A DNA stretch of 64,000 nt from Flavobacteriales bacterium (GTDB lineage Bacteria; Bacteroidota; Bacteroidia; UBA10329): NCBI GenBank assembly GCA_016124845.1, contig WGMW01000040.1, positions 1 through 64,000 of the forward strand. The letters are read 5' to 3'. The notes under the pieces were generated by a model, which searched no databases, was not told where the DNA came from, and worked only from the letters and a program-made list of their open reading frames with translations. Positions 8,816-16,869 of this stretch are shown one piece after another. Every line of letters starts with the position of its first letter. Positions within the stretch are counted from its first letter, which is position 1. Both the position numbers and the translations under genes were made by a program.

Positions 8816-10879
8816 ATGAAATTTTCCTTTTACCGAAAGCTTGCTTTCGTACTGTCTTTTTTCACCCTTTCTTTCCTTTCAACATTTGCCCAACTTCATA
8901 CATGCACCACGCACAGTATGACCGATGCGGTGCTGGCCAATTCGGAAGAAGCACGTGCCAATAGAGAACAATTTTTGCGCGAGGTTGCCGAATTTGATGG
9001 TGAACGTTCTGGTCTGAAGGTCATTCCCACCGTTGTCCATATCATTCACAACAACGGGTCTGAGAACCTGACGAAAGAAACGATAATCAACGCCATTGAA
9101 GAGGTGAATTTGGAACTGACCGCTCAGAACTCGAACCTCAGTTCAATTGTGTCTTCCTTTCAACCCATTATCGGTAATGCGCAGTTTGAGCTTCGTTTGG
9201 CCAAAATAGACCCTAACGGTGATTGTACGGACGGCATTACCCGCACCGAATCGCAGTTGACCTACGATGCCGGTGAGAACGTGAAGGACCTGATCAACTG
9301 GAATGATGGCAGTAGAAAATATCTACAGGTATGGCTGGTATTTTCCCTTTCCAACCAAGCCGGGGGTTACACTTTCCTACCCGGAACCACCGGTGCGCAC
9401 AATAACGGAATCATCATCCGAGCAGCACAGTTTCAGCAGAGTTTGACCCACGAATTCGGGCATTGGACCAATCTGAACCATACTTGGGGACCTACCAATG
9501 AGCCTGGAAATACAAGCAACTGTTCGTTCGATGATGGTATTTCGGACACGCCCAACACCATCGGCTCTTCAGGTTGCAACACTTCTCAGATAAGCTGCGG
9601 AAGTTTGGACAACGTTCAGAACTTCATGGATTACTCTGGTTGTGAGCGCATGTTCACGTTAGAGCAGGCATCAACCATGCAAGCTGCGGCCAATTCATCC
9701 ACAGGCGGGCGCAATCAGTACTGGGCCGCTTCGAATCTGATCGCTACCGGAACCAACGATGGCTACAGCAGCAGCTGCACGCCCACGGTCGATTTTGCCC
9801 TTAGCAGTGATCACGGTTGCGAAGGATTCACGGTCAATTTCTCAGATAATTCGTGGGGAGCGGATCAAGACGCAACGTGGCAATGGAATTGGAATTTCCC
9901 AGGTGGCTCACCATCATCAAGTACCGATCAGGAGCCGAGTGTAACTTACAATACGGCCGGTACCTACAACGTCTCGCTTACAATTACAACTGCTGCGGGA
10001 GCCGAAACACATACCATTCAGAATGCCGTGGTGGTCTCGCAGTATGGCGGAGGTATTGTAGGGCCTTATCTGGAAGGAATGGAAGATGCCGGTTTCCCGA
10101 ACAATGCCGATCCCAACATGGTTTGGACCATTGAATCTCCAGGAGGACTTACTTGGCAACGCAGTACAGCGGCCTCCTATTCGGGAGGTGCTTCCGCACG
10201 GATCAATCTGCGCAGCATCACTTCCGGAAAGACCCATAGCCTCATCAGTCCTCCGTTGGACCTGAGCAACGTGGAGAACGCAGACGCTACAATGACCTTC
10301 CGATTGGCACATTCTAACCGGAACAGCACCGACCACACAGAGAGATTGCGCGTGTATGTTTCCAGAAACTGTGGCGAAACGTGGTCGCTGCGCTACAACA
10401 AGTATGGGGATAACCTGAACACGGCCGGAGCCAATGTGGGCAGCACATTTGTGCCAGATGCAAGCGACTGGCGATTGGAAGAGCTCAATTTGAGCGGCAT
10501 GGGAGGAGAAGGGCACGTGCTGGTAAAATTTGAGGCCACCAGCGACCAGCAGAGCTACCTCTACTTGGATGACATTAACATTACTCCCAACGCACCGATG
10601 GGAATTGCAGAGAACACCGCTGTGCAAAATGCGCGCATCTACCCGAACCCGATCAATGGAACCTCTCAGTTGGAGATCGTGCTGAGCGAAGCCACACATA
10701 CCACGCTGAGTATTGTGAACATGGTGGGACAGCAACTGGCCGTTATTGACCGCAAACTACCTGCGGGTGTTACGCGCATTGCGCTGGACAGCTATGCCTC
10801 TGATCTGAATGCAGGTGTTTACCTGCTGCACATCCGTACGGACAAGGGAAGCGATGTCATTCGGTTTGTGAAGAATTGA
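8816..10879 (+). CDS. Secreted M43 (pappalysin-like) metalloprotease, T9SS cargo
   Basis: The product of about 687 residues has a signal peptide ending near FLSTFAQ. The catalytic zinc site is HEFGHWTNLNH near residue 212 (extended HExxHxxxxxH of the metzincins), followed by the Met-turn NFMDYSGCERMF; together these place it in peptidase family M43. A PKD-like domain follows (about residues 320-405), then a MAM/cleaved-adhesin-like beta-sandwich (about 425-600), then a C-terminal T9SS type A sorting domain beginning at RIYPNPINGT. It should be exported through the Sec pathway and the outer membrane T9SS and displayed or released as a protein-degrading enzyme. An in-frame ATG at 8798 would add six residues before the signal peptide. 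Confidence 0.93.
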   Translation: MKFSFYRKLAFVLSFFTLSFLSTFAQLHTCTTHSMTDAVLANSEEARANREQFLREVAEFDGERSGLKVIPTVVHIIHNNGSENLTKETIINAIEEVNLELTAQNSNLSSIVSSFQPIIGNAQFELRLAKIDPNGDCTDGITRTESQLTYDAGENVKDLINWNDGSRKYLQVWLVFSLSNQAGGYTFLPGTTGAHNNGIIIRAAQFQQSLTHEFGHWTNLNHTWGPTNEPGNTSNCSFDDGISDTPNTIGSSGCNTSQISCGSLDNVQNFMDYSGCERMFTLEQASTMQAAANSSTGGRNQYWAASNLIATGTNDGYSSSCTPTVDFALSSDHGCEGFTVNFSDNSWGADQDATWQWNWNFPGGSPSSSTDQEPSVTYNTAGTYNVSLTITTAAGAETHTIQNAVVVSQYGGGIVGPYLEGMEDAGFPNNADPNMVWTIESPGGLTWQRSTAASYSGGASARINLRSITSGKTHSLISPPLDLSNVENADATMTFRLAHSNRNSTDHTERLRVYVSRNCGETWSLRYNKYGDNLNTAGANVGSTFVPDASDWRLEELNLSGMGGEGHVLVKFEATSDQQSYLYLDDINITPNAPMGIAENTAVQNARIYPNPINGTSQLEIVLSEATHTTLSIVNMVGQQLAVIDRKLPAGVTRIALDSYASDLNAGVYLLHIRTDKGSDVIRFVKN

Positions 10880-11472
10880 CCGACAGCTTTTTGCGATAAA
10901 CCGCTTTCCGTTCGAGTATTTGAGGCGCAGCCGAAAGTATTTGGAAAATGGAGCTAAACGTTCTCACCGCTTGGCAACTGAAGGTGGAAAGACTTCTCGA
11001 CACGATTCTCCTCTGTGTAAAAACCTTTGCGCCTTAGCGCCTTGGCGAGAACCAACCGTGAGCGTAGCGAACCCTCTGTGCATCTCTCCTGCTCCATTCT
11101 CCTCTGTGTGAAAAAACCTTTGCGTCTTAGCGAGAAATAAAAACACACCCCTAACCAGTTTTGCCAAAGGCAAAGAGACCGCTTCGCTTAGTTCTCAAGA
11201 GGGGAAGCTGCGACATCCGACCATTGCTCGAGACCGAATGCTTGAACTGACCCGCTCGTCTCTATGCGCCATGGCGCCTTGGCGAGAACCAACCGTGAGC
11301 GTAGCGAACCCTCTGTGCATCTCTCCTGCTCCATTCTCCTCTGTGTAAGAACCTTTGCGCCTTGGCGCCTTGGCGAGAACCTACTGTGAGCGTAGCGAAC
11401 CCTCTGTGCATCTCTCCTGCTCCATTCTCCTCTGTGTAAAAAACCTTTGCGTCTTAGCGCCTTTGCGAGAAC
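10880..11472. other. Gene-free region of repeats between two T9SS cargo genes
   Basis: No gene is supported here; short open frames occur on both strands but consist of repeat sequence. The region contains 91-bp direct repeats (11011-11473), a string at 10991-11010 (GACTTCTCGACACGATTCTC) that recurs nearly unchanged at 13862-13881, and a CCCCTAAC...CTCAAGAGGGG pair at about 11148-11206. This is typical of accumulated dispersed intergenic repeats. Confidence 0.75.
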
Positions 11473-11473
11473 C
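11011..11473. repeat. 91-bp direct repeats, two full and several partial copies
   Basis: Full units lie at 11011-11101 and 11339-11429. Each begins CTCTGTGTAA, continues through ACCTTTGCGCCTT and CGCCTTGGCGAGAACC, then GTGAGCGTAGCGAACC, and ends CTCTCCTGCTCCATTCTC. Partial copies are at 11102-11139, about 11265-11338 and 11430-11473. Full copies differ by only a few bases. No transposase or terminal inverted repeats are visible. The last partial copy runs up to the stop codon of the next gene. Confidence 0.85.
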
Positions 11474-12426
11474 TACGGAGCCTTCACCACCTTCCTTACC
11501 GCCCTTCGGCCATCTGGGGTAATGGCCTGTATGAGGTAGATGCCATTGGGCAAACTACCAAGGTCGGTCTCCCAATAGATGCCCGAACGCCTTTCCATCG
11601 GCCAAAGCCTTCTACCACTGATATCGCTCAACTGGGCGGTTTTCAGAGCCTTCTTGCTTTTCAGAGTGATGTGATCGGAGGCTGGGTTAGGATACAGGTC
11701 TACTTCAATGGCCTCTTGGTTTTCCACGGCAAGAAGAGAGTCCAATGGAATCAGGGAGACGTCATCTATGTAGTAATAAGCATCGGTCCAGCCCGGAGTT
11801 CCTTGACCAACGTAGGTGGTGTCGGTAAGAGAATCAGGGAAAAAACAACCGATACTCAGATACTTCTCACCTCCGGCTGCAGTGATCGTATCGGTCATTC
11901 TCACCCAATTGACCTTGTCGTTGAACAAGCCGGTCTGCTCGTTCACGTAGCTGGGTGTCACCTCATATAGAGGTATGTTACTTGGAAGACTGTCTGAGAT
12001 CAGATAACCCAAGTTATCTACACTATACAGCATTGTATCGGCCAAACTGAAATAGGCGGTGAACACATATTGTTTATTCGCAACCAAAATTTCATTCAGT
12101 TCAACGGAAATAAACTCCTTTATTTCTGGACTATTTACTCGAAACACGAGGAACCCATTATATGCTTCTCCTGTCCGTGCATATTGATGTCCTCCAACGT
12201 TAGATGGGACCGATAATGAAGAAACGCTTGAACAGGAATTGAAATAATCAGGAGTAAGTCCTTGGTACGGGACAAACCAAGCATCAGCACTACCGTGGAC
12301 TCCGGGGCTTGTACAAAAATCATACTCCTCAAAAGAAGGATTGGGTACAAGATTGGCCTGCCCGACCGCGCTACCTACACAGAACAGCAGCACAAGCAGT
12401 AGCGCGTATTTGAGTGGGTGGTGCAT
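11473..12426 (-). CDS. T9SS-sorted secreted protein with N-terminal beta-sandwich
   Basis: The product of about 317 residues has a signal peptide (MHHPLKYALLLVLLFCVGSA) followed by NLVPNPSFEEYDFC, the typical start of a carbohydrate-binding-like beta-sandwich domain found in many T9SS cargo proteins, and a C-terminal type A sorting domain starting at VDLYPNPASDHITL and ending in a basic strand. No catalytic motif is visible, so it may be an adhesin or a binding protein at the cell surface. I chose the start at 12426 because it puts the signal peptide at the N-terminus; the open frame continues upstream to 12630 without signal-like sequence. Confidence 0.85.
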   Translation of the reverse strand: MHHPLKYALLLVLLFCVGSAVGQANLVPNPSFEEYDFCTSPGVHGSADAWFVPYQGLTPDYFNSCSSVSSLSVPSNVGGHQYARTGEAYNGFLVFRVNSPEIKEFISVELNEILVANKQYVFTAYFSLADTMLYSVDNLGYLISDSLPSNIPLYEVTPSYVNEQTGLFNDKVNWVRMTDTITAAGGEKYLSIGCFFPDSLTDTTYVGQGTPGWTDAYYYIDDVSLIPLDSLLAVENQEAIEVDLYPNPASDHITLKSKKALKTAQLSDISGRRLWPMERRSGIYWETDLGSLPNGIYLIQAITPDGRRAVRKVVKAP

Positions 12427-12706
12427 CTCTCCGAAGGTACGGTTTCGGGCCGTTGAATGTACCATTACGCGCCATCTTGCCCATAATACCTGCCGGAGCG
12501 CCTCAATGGTGCCGAAATCAACATCATCAACCGTTATTAACAACTTATTTAACAGGCAACTCCTTAACTGTTCATATCTCATATAAACCGTGTTCAGAAC
12601 CAACGTGCGTAACAAAAAAGTTATTGACAATTGTCGTTACTACATATAACTGGATCTATTTCGCATTGTAACTCTATTCATTATTCACTTTTAAAACCTA
12701 TTTATT

Positions 12707-13198
12707 ATGCCATTTCAAGACATGATCAACAACCATGTTCCGGACCTGGACAAGCAGCAGGCCGGAACCCTGATGGACCAGGTGGAGGCCCTGCTGCAAC
12801 CCTTTCTTCGCAACCTGAGCGAGGAGGAGAACGGCACCGTAGGCCACATTGACGAGAAGACCAAACTCTTCGTGAACAAGGTAATGGACTATCACACCAG
12901 CCAACCGGCATTGGACAGCCCCGATGTGGACTGGGTGGAATTTGAGGCAGACCGTGCAAGTCGTCAGTTCTATGAGCTGCTGGCCATGCGGTTGGATGCG
13001 CTGAGCAAGGCACTTACAGAGACCCGCAGACTGCATGATTACGACAACTATCAGAACGGACTTATCGACTACCATTACGCCCAGTACAAGGACACCACAT
13101 CTCCGGGGCTTGGCTACGACACCAAGGTGGCCGAACTGGGGCAGTTCTTTACAGGTGGGGGCAGCAGTTCTACCGATGACAGCGCACCACAACCGTAA
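12707..13198 (+). CDS. Conserved-looking hypothetical cytoplasmic protein
   Basis: I do not recognise this 163-residue protein. It is soluble, largely helical and acidic, with segments such as DEKTKLFVNKVMDYH, WVEFEADRASRQFYELLAMRL and a Gly/Ser-rich tail ending in Pro-Gln-Pro. There is no signal peptide or membrane segment. A TTGACA at 12624 and TATAAC at 12645 lie upstream but are poorly spaced. A 21-bp repeat array starts 13 bp after the stop codon, and a small helix-turn-helix gene follows the array, so these three elements form a compact unit that may work together. Confidence 0.7.
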   Translation: MPFQDMINNHVPDLDKQQAGTLMDQVEALLQPFLRNLSEEENGTVGHIDEKTKLFVNKVMDYHTSQPALDSPDVDWVEFEADRASRQFYELLAMRLDALSKALTETRRLHDYDNYQNGLIDYHYAQYKDTTSPGLGYDTKVAELGQFFTGGGSSSTDDSAPQP

Positions 13199-13210
13199 AT
13201 AGGCATGAAA

Positions 13211-13378
13211 GGTCTGAAGTTTCTGCTCTCAGGTCGGAAACTTCAGACCCTTGGTCTGAAGATTCAGATGTAAGGTCTCGAACTTGAGACCTACGGTCTG
13301 AAACTTCGGCCTTTCGGTCTCAATCTTTCAATCTCTCATCGCATTTTTCAGACCTAAGAGCGTAATTTTCAGACAATA
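13211..13378. repeat. Tandem array of eight 21-bp palindromic units
   Basis: Units start at 13211, 13232, 13253, 13274, 13295, 13316, 13337 and 13358, exactly 21 bp apart with no spacers. The core consensus is GGTCTGAAACTTCAGACC, which is nearly self-complementary, so each unit could form a small hairpin in RNA or bind a dimeric protein in DNA. The unit at 13274 reads GGTCTC...GAGACC, changing both arms together. The last two units keep only the right half (TTTTCAGAC). The array begins 13 bp after one gene and ends one base before the ATG of the next. Confidence 0.9.
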
Positions 13379-13379
13379 G

Positions 13380-13742
13380 ATGCAAAAGTCCAGTCAAAAA
13401 GGAAATCAGATAATCGGGCTGCACACAGGCAGCATGGTGGAGGCAGAGCGCAGAAAGCAACGCATCACGTTTGCGGTACTGTCGCGCAGGCTGGGCCGCA
13501 ATGCTACAGGGCTTACCCGTATTTTGAAACGTTCTTCCATGCAGACCTACCTCGTATGGGAACTGAGCGTGGCCCTTGGCCATAACTTCTTTACCGACCT
13601 TGCCCAGCAACTGGACGCGGCCACCGAGGGCAAACTGCAACAGCAGCAGACCGAACTGGAACGACTGAAACTGGAGTACGCCAAACTGAAGGAGGAACGG
13701 GATTACCTCCGTAAAGCAGTAGACCTGTTGGGGAGCAGATGA
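13380..13742 (+). CDS. Small helix-turn-helix protein with C-terminal coiled coil
   Basis: The 120-residue basic protein has an XRE-like region around residues 19-75 (EAERRKQRITFAVLSRRLGR, then a second helix ending TRILKR) that resembles a small DNA-binding domain. A Gln/Glu/Leu-rich coiled coil follows (about residues 80-115) and would make it dimeric. It is probably a transcription factor, and the palindromic 21-bp array ending one base before its ATG is the obvious candidate operator, though this is inference. An alternative ATG at 13434 would start directly at the DNA-binding region and leave 55 bp of leader. There is no room for a conventional leader before 13380 outside the array. Confidence 0.65.
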   Translation: MQKSSQKGNQIIGLHTGSMVEAERRKQRITFAVLSRRLGRNATGLTRILKRSSMQTYLVWELSVALGHNFFTDLAQQLDAATEGKLQQQQTELERLKLEYAKLKEERDYLRKAVDLLGSR

Positions 13743-13924
13743 TGGTCACCCTCCGGACTGCGGCCACCTCCCCTTTCCAAGGGAGGGATCAGTGCCAATT
13801 GCAACCGATGGATGGAGCGTTGCTAACCTCCTTGCAAGTGTCTGCCCTGCGCTTGTCGAAGGACTTCTCGATACGATTTTCTCCTTCGTCAAAGATCACC
13901 CGAATCAGCCGACCTGCTTAGGCA
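13743..13924. other. Intergenic stretch with dispersed hairpin remnants
   Basis: There is no gene here. It carries an imperfect CTCCCCTTTCCAAGGGAGGG hairpin (about 13768-13787), related to the one at 25682-25700, and a copy of GACTTCTCGATACGATTTTC at 13862-13881, matching 10991-11010 in all but a few bases. Confidence 0.6.
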
Positions 13925-16762
13925 TTAGAACGTATACTGATACGCCAATCGGATGCTCGGCCCCGGCAGGTAGCTGGTGAATTTCTGGTCGGCAGCCTTG
14001 TAGGAGCGATACACCAGCGTACGGTCGTCATTGATCATGTTCTGCACGCGCAGCGTGATGCGCGAATTGCGCTTCTCGCCCACATTCACATACGCATTGA
14101 AGTTGAGGCTGTGGAAGGCGATGGTGTAAACATCTGGCACACGGCCCGAACCGATGATGGTGAGCTGATCGCCCTGAACGTTGTATGCCAAGGAGATGTT
14201 ACCACGGTTGTCCGGCAACTCGTACGAGATGCTGGCATTGACCGCATAGGGCGACTGGCCCGTCATGGGGCGATACCGCGAGATGGTCTCTCCTGCACGT
14301 GCATGCTCTTGGCGCAGCTGCAGCTCGGTCTTACCGTTGTTGTCCACAAACACGCTGGTCATATCTACCATCGACTTTACGATGGTCACGTTGGCGGCAA
14401 GGAAGAACCCTTGCAGGAATGCGGAAGAAGTGTGCTGACGCAGGCCTTTCCGTATCTCGAACTCGCCCCCGAAAACGTGCGCAATACCTGAGTTACGGGG
14501 TTTGTAGTTGTCCGGTGCGGTCTCAAACGAAACAAGTTCAATATGACCATCGAACCGTTTGTAGAATCCGCCCAACGAGATCATGTCCTTACCTCCGATG
14601 AAGAATTCGTAACGCAGGTCGGCATTGTCAATGTTGGTCAAGTGCAGGTCGATGTTTCCTGAGAAAGTCCGCTTGGTGATCGGGTCGTAGATCTCCGCCT
14701 GCGACTTTTCCTTGAAGGAAGGACGGGCAATGGTGCGGCTGTAGCCGGCACGGAGGTTCATCTTGTCGTTGGCCTTGTACACCAGGTTCAGCGCAGGCAG
14801 AAAGCTCGGTGTGTTCAGCGTTGTCTGATGCAGGTAGCGTTGCGTATTGGTTTCGTTCACCCCGGTGTAATACATGAGCGTATGTTCTATACGCAGCCCG
14901 TAGATAAGGTTGAGTTTCTTAAGTACTTGCTGCTCTGCCATGAGGTAAACTGCCGCCACGTTCTGTTGAGCTTTGTACTGGTTGGCCGGCTGCGGATCTC
15001 CGATGGTGTAAGTGCCGTTTCGGTAATTGGGCGAAGACGGGTCGGCAGACCAGATGTTGTTGCTCTGCAGATACCAGTTCGGGTCGAAACTCACATCATT
15101 GAGGTTATTGGGGCGATGCTTGTAAGAGAAGACCGTGAAATCGCGGGTACGATAGGTTTCCGCAGCTCCGACCTTCACCGAAATGTTTTCGTGCACTTTG
15201 AGCTTGGCATCAAAACGGAAGGTCTCGTTGAATTCGTTCAGGTTTCTCCAGAAACGGTTGATGCCAGCACCGTTGCCTGTTGTAAGGGCCGTGTCGCCAT
15301 CGGTAACTGAGATGCGCGTTTCGCGGAAATCAGGGTCGTATACACGCGAGTAGGAGAATGAATTTCCCCAATCCAATTCGGCTATTCCTACCCGATGCGA
15401 GCCTGAAAGTTGGAAGTTGGCCATGCTGCGCTGCGAGTATGTGAGGATGTTCTCGACCAAGGTGGCCTGATTCTGCTCAAAATCCTGATTGATACGTTGC
15501 GAGGCAGAAGATTGATTGCCCTGATTGTAAAGCAACATGGCGGTGTAGCTGCTTTTCCCCTTTTTCATACTTCCGGTGAGCAGGGCGTTCCAAAGCACGG
15601 TCTCATTGCCTACATCCCCCACACGCGTACGCTGGCGCTCCAGTTGGATCACGGTATCTGTCTGATTCTTCAGATAATCGTTGGACTGATAGCCTTTGTA
15701 GAATGAGCGTTCGCTGGCATATCGGAAAACGAAGTTGTAACCGTAGGTGGTTCCGTTCTCCTTGTTTATCTGATTGCCGTGGTTGAAATTGAACGAAGTG
15801 TTCATGAACGCCAAGGTCTTTTTAGCGCTCAGTTCCTGATTGAAACTGCGGGTAATGGTCTCCAGCTGCGGATTGATCTGGGTCTCATCAGGAATCTTGG
15901 TCTGACCGTCTATCGGCAGTTTGCGCATGCCATCATCAAAGCCAAAAAAATCGGTCTTACTACGTGTGTATAGGATGTAGTCCTTATTGAAATGCTGACC
16001 GGGAACGTACGTAAAACTCAGCCCGATCTGTGTGGTTTTCTCCTCCGGGAATTTCTTGGTGACCACATTCACCAGACCACCCGTAAAATCGCCCCAAAGG
16101 TCGGGAGAGAAGGTTTTGGAAACGCTCACATTCTCCAGAACGGAGGTCGGAAAGATGTTGATCTGCACGGCATTCACATCGGGATCGAGCCCTGGCAAAG
16201 GCATGCCGTTCAACACCGATTTGGTGTATCGGTCGCCCAATCCGCGCACATAAACGTATTTGCCGTTCTGTACCGTAACACCCGTAACCCTTCTGATGGC
16301 ACCCGAAAGATCGGAATCGCCCACCTTGCGGAAGGTCTGTGCCGAAAGTCCGTCCGTTACCACCGTGGCATTCTTGATGTCCATCAGCACACCCGCCTCG
16401 GAGTTCTTGCGCACCGTGGCCACCACCTCCACCATTCCCACTTCCTGCGATGCCATTTGCAATACCGCATCGAGCTTGGTCACTTCCCCGGCCTTCACCA
16501 CAATGTCTTTAAACACCTGATCGGCAAAAGAGATGTACGAAACTTTCACTTCGTAAGTGCCCGGTTCCACCGTAATGGAATAGTTGCCATCAAAATCGGT
16601 GGTGGCCCCAACTCCGGAAAGCGCAGGAATGGTCACGTTGGCACCGATCAATGGACCTCCGAACTGACCGTCTCCGATGTTGCCTCGGATGTAGCCTTTC
16701 TGCTGTGCGAATAAGATGTTGGTAAGGGTGAGAAATGCGATGATGAGACCTGATCTCCTCAT
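13925..16762 (-). CDS. TonB-dependent outer membrane receptor
   Basis: The 945-residue protein starts with a signal peptide, then a CarboxypepD_reg-like domain (about residues 22-105, with GANVTIPALSGVGATTDFDGNYSI-type repeats of the fold), a plug domain (about 125-235, including GLSAQTFRKVGDSDLSGAIR and YVYVRGLGDRYTKSVLNG) and a large beta-barrel ending in the aromatic YQYTF. It imports an unknown substrate across the outer membrane with TonB energy. No SusD partner is present; instead a lipoprotein gene lies just upstream in the same direction. A terminator-like hairpin lies between the two (16817-16844), so they may be expressed at different levels. Confidence 0.93.
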   Translation of the reverse strand: MRRSGLIIAFLTLTNILFAQQKGYIRGNIGDGQFGGPLIGANVTIPALSGVGATTDFDGNYSITVEPGTYEVKVSYISFADQVFKDIVVKAGEVTKLDAVLQMASQEVGMVEVVATVRKNSEAGVLMDIKNATVVTDGLSAQTFRKVGDSDLSGAIRRVTGVTVQNGKYVYVRGLGDRYTKSVLNGMPLPGLDPDVNAVQINIFPTSVLENVSVSKTFSPDLWGDFTGGLVNVVTKKFPEEKTTQIGLSFTYVPGQHFNKDYILYTRSKTDFFGFDDGMRKLPIDGQTKIPDETQINPQLETITRSFNQELSAKKTLAFMNTSFNFNHGNQINKENGTTYGYNFVFRYASERSFYKGYQSNDYLKNQTDTVIQLERQRTRVGDVGNETVLWNALLTGSMKKGKSSYTAMLLYNQGNQSSASQRINQDFEQNQATLVENILTYSQRSMANFQLSGSHRVGIAELDWGNSFSYSRVYDPDFRETRISVTDGDTALTTGNGAGINRFWRNLNEFNETFRFDAKLKVHENISVKVGAAETYRTRDFTVFSYKHRPNNLNDVSFDPNWYLQSNNIWSADPSSPNYRNGTYTIGDPQPANQYKAQQNVAAVYLMAEQQVLKKLNLIYGLRIEHTLMYYTGVNETNTQRYLHQTTLNTPSFLPALNLVYKANDKMNLRAGYSRTIARPSFKEKSQAEIYDPITKRTFSGNIDLHLTNIDNADLRYEFFIGGKDMISLGGFYKRFDGHIELVSFETAPDNYKPRNSGIAHVFGGEFEIRKGLRQHTSSAFLQGFFLAANVTIVKSMVDMTSVFVDNNGKTELQLRQEHARAGETISRYRPMTGQSPYAVNASISYELPDNRGNISLAYNVQGDQLTIIGSGRVPDVYTIAFHSLNFNAYVNVGEKRNSRITLRVQNMINDDRTLVYRSYKAADQKFTSYLPGPSIRLAYQYTF

Positions 16763-16816
16763 GGTGTTCTTGTTGGTTGAACGGGTTCAGAAAATTTGCG
16801 CAAGATTAAAGCAAAG

Positions 16817-16844
16817 AAGCCCTGCGACATTCATCGCAGGGCTT
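16817..16844 (-). terminator. Hairpin terminator after lipoprotein gene
   Basis: The 11-bp arms AAGCCCTGCGA (16817-16827) and TCGCAGGGCTT (16834-16844) enclose a 6-base loop. On the minus strand the hairpin is followed by a T-rich run (CTTCTTTGCTTT, read from the stem outward). It lies between the lipoprotein stop (16870) and the TonB receptor start (16762), so it ends or attenuates transcription from the lipoprotein gene. Confidence 0.75.
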
Positions 16845-16869
16845 TCTTAACAATTATATAAGGTGAGGA

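Noticed and set aside
10920-11173. Short open frames on both strands in the 91-bp repeat region
   Set aside because: They consist of repeat sequence and have no signal peptide, domain or credible start.
13211-13378. CRISPR array or tRNA/rRNA gene
   Set aside because: No spacers and no RNA gene features; the units are a tandem palindromic repeat.
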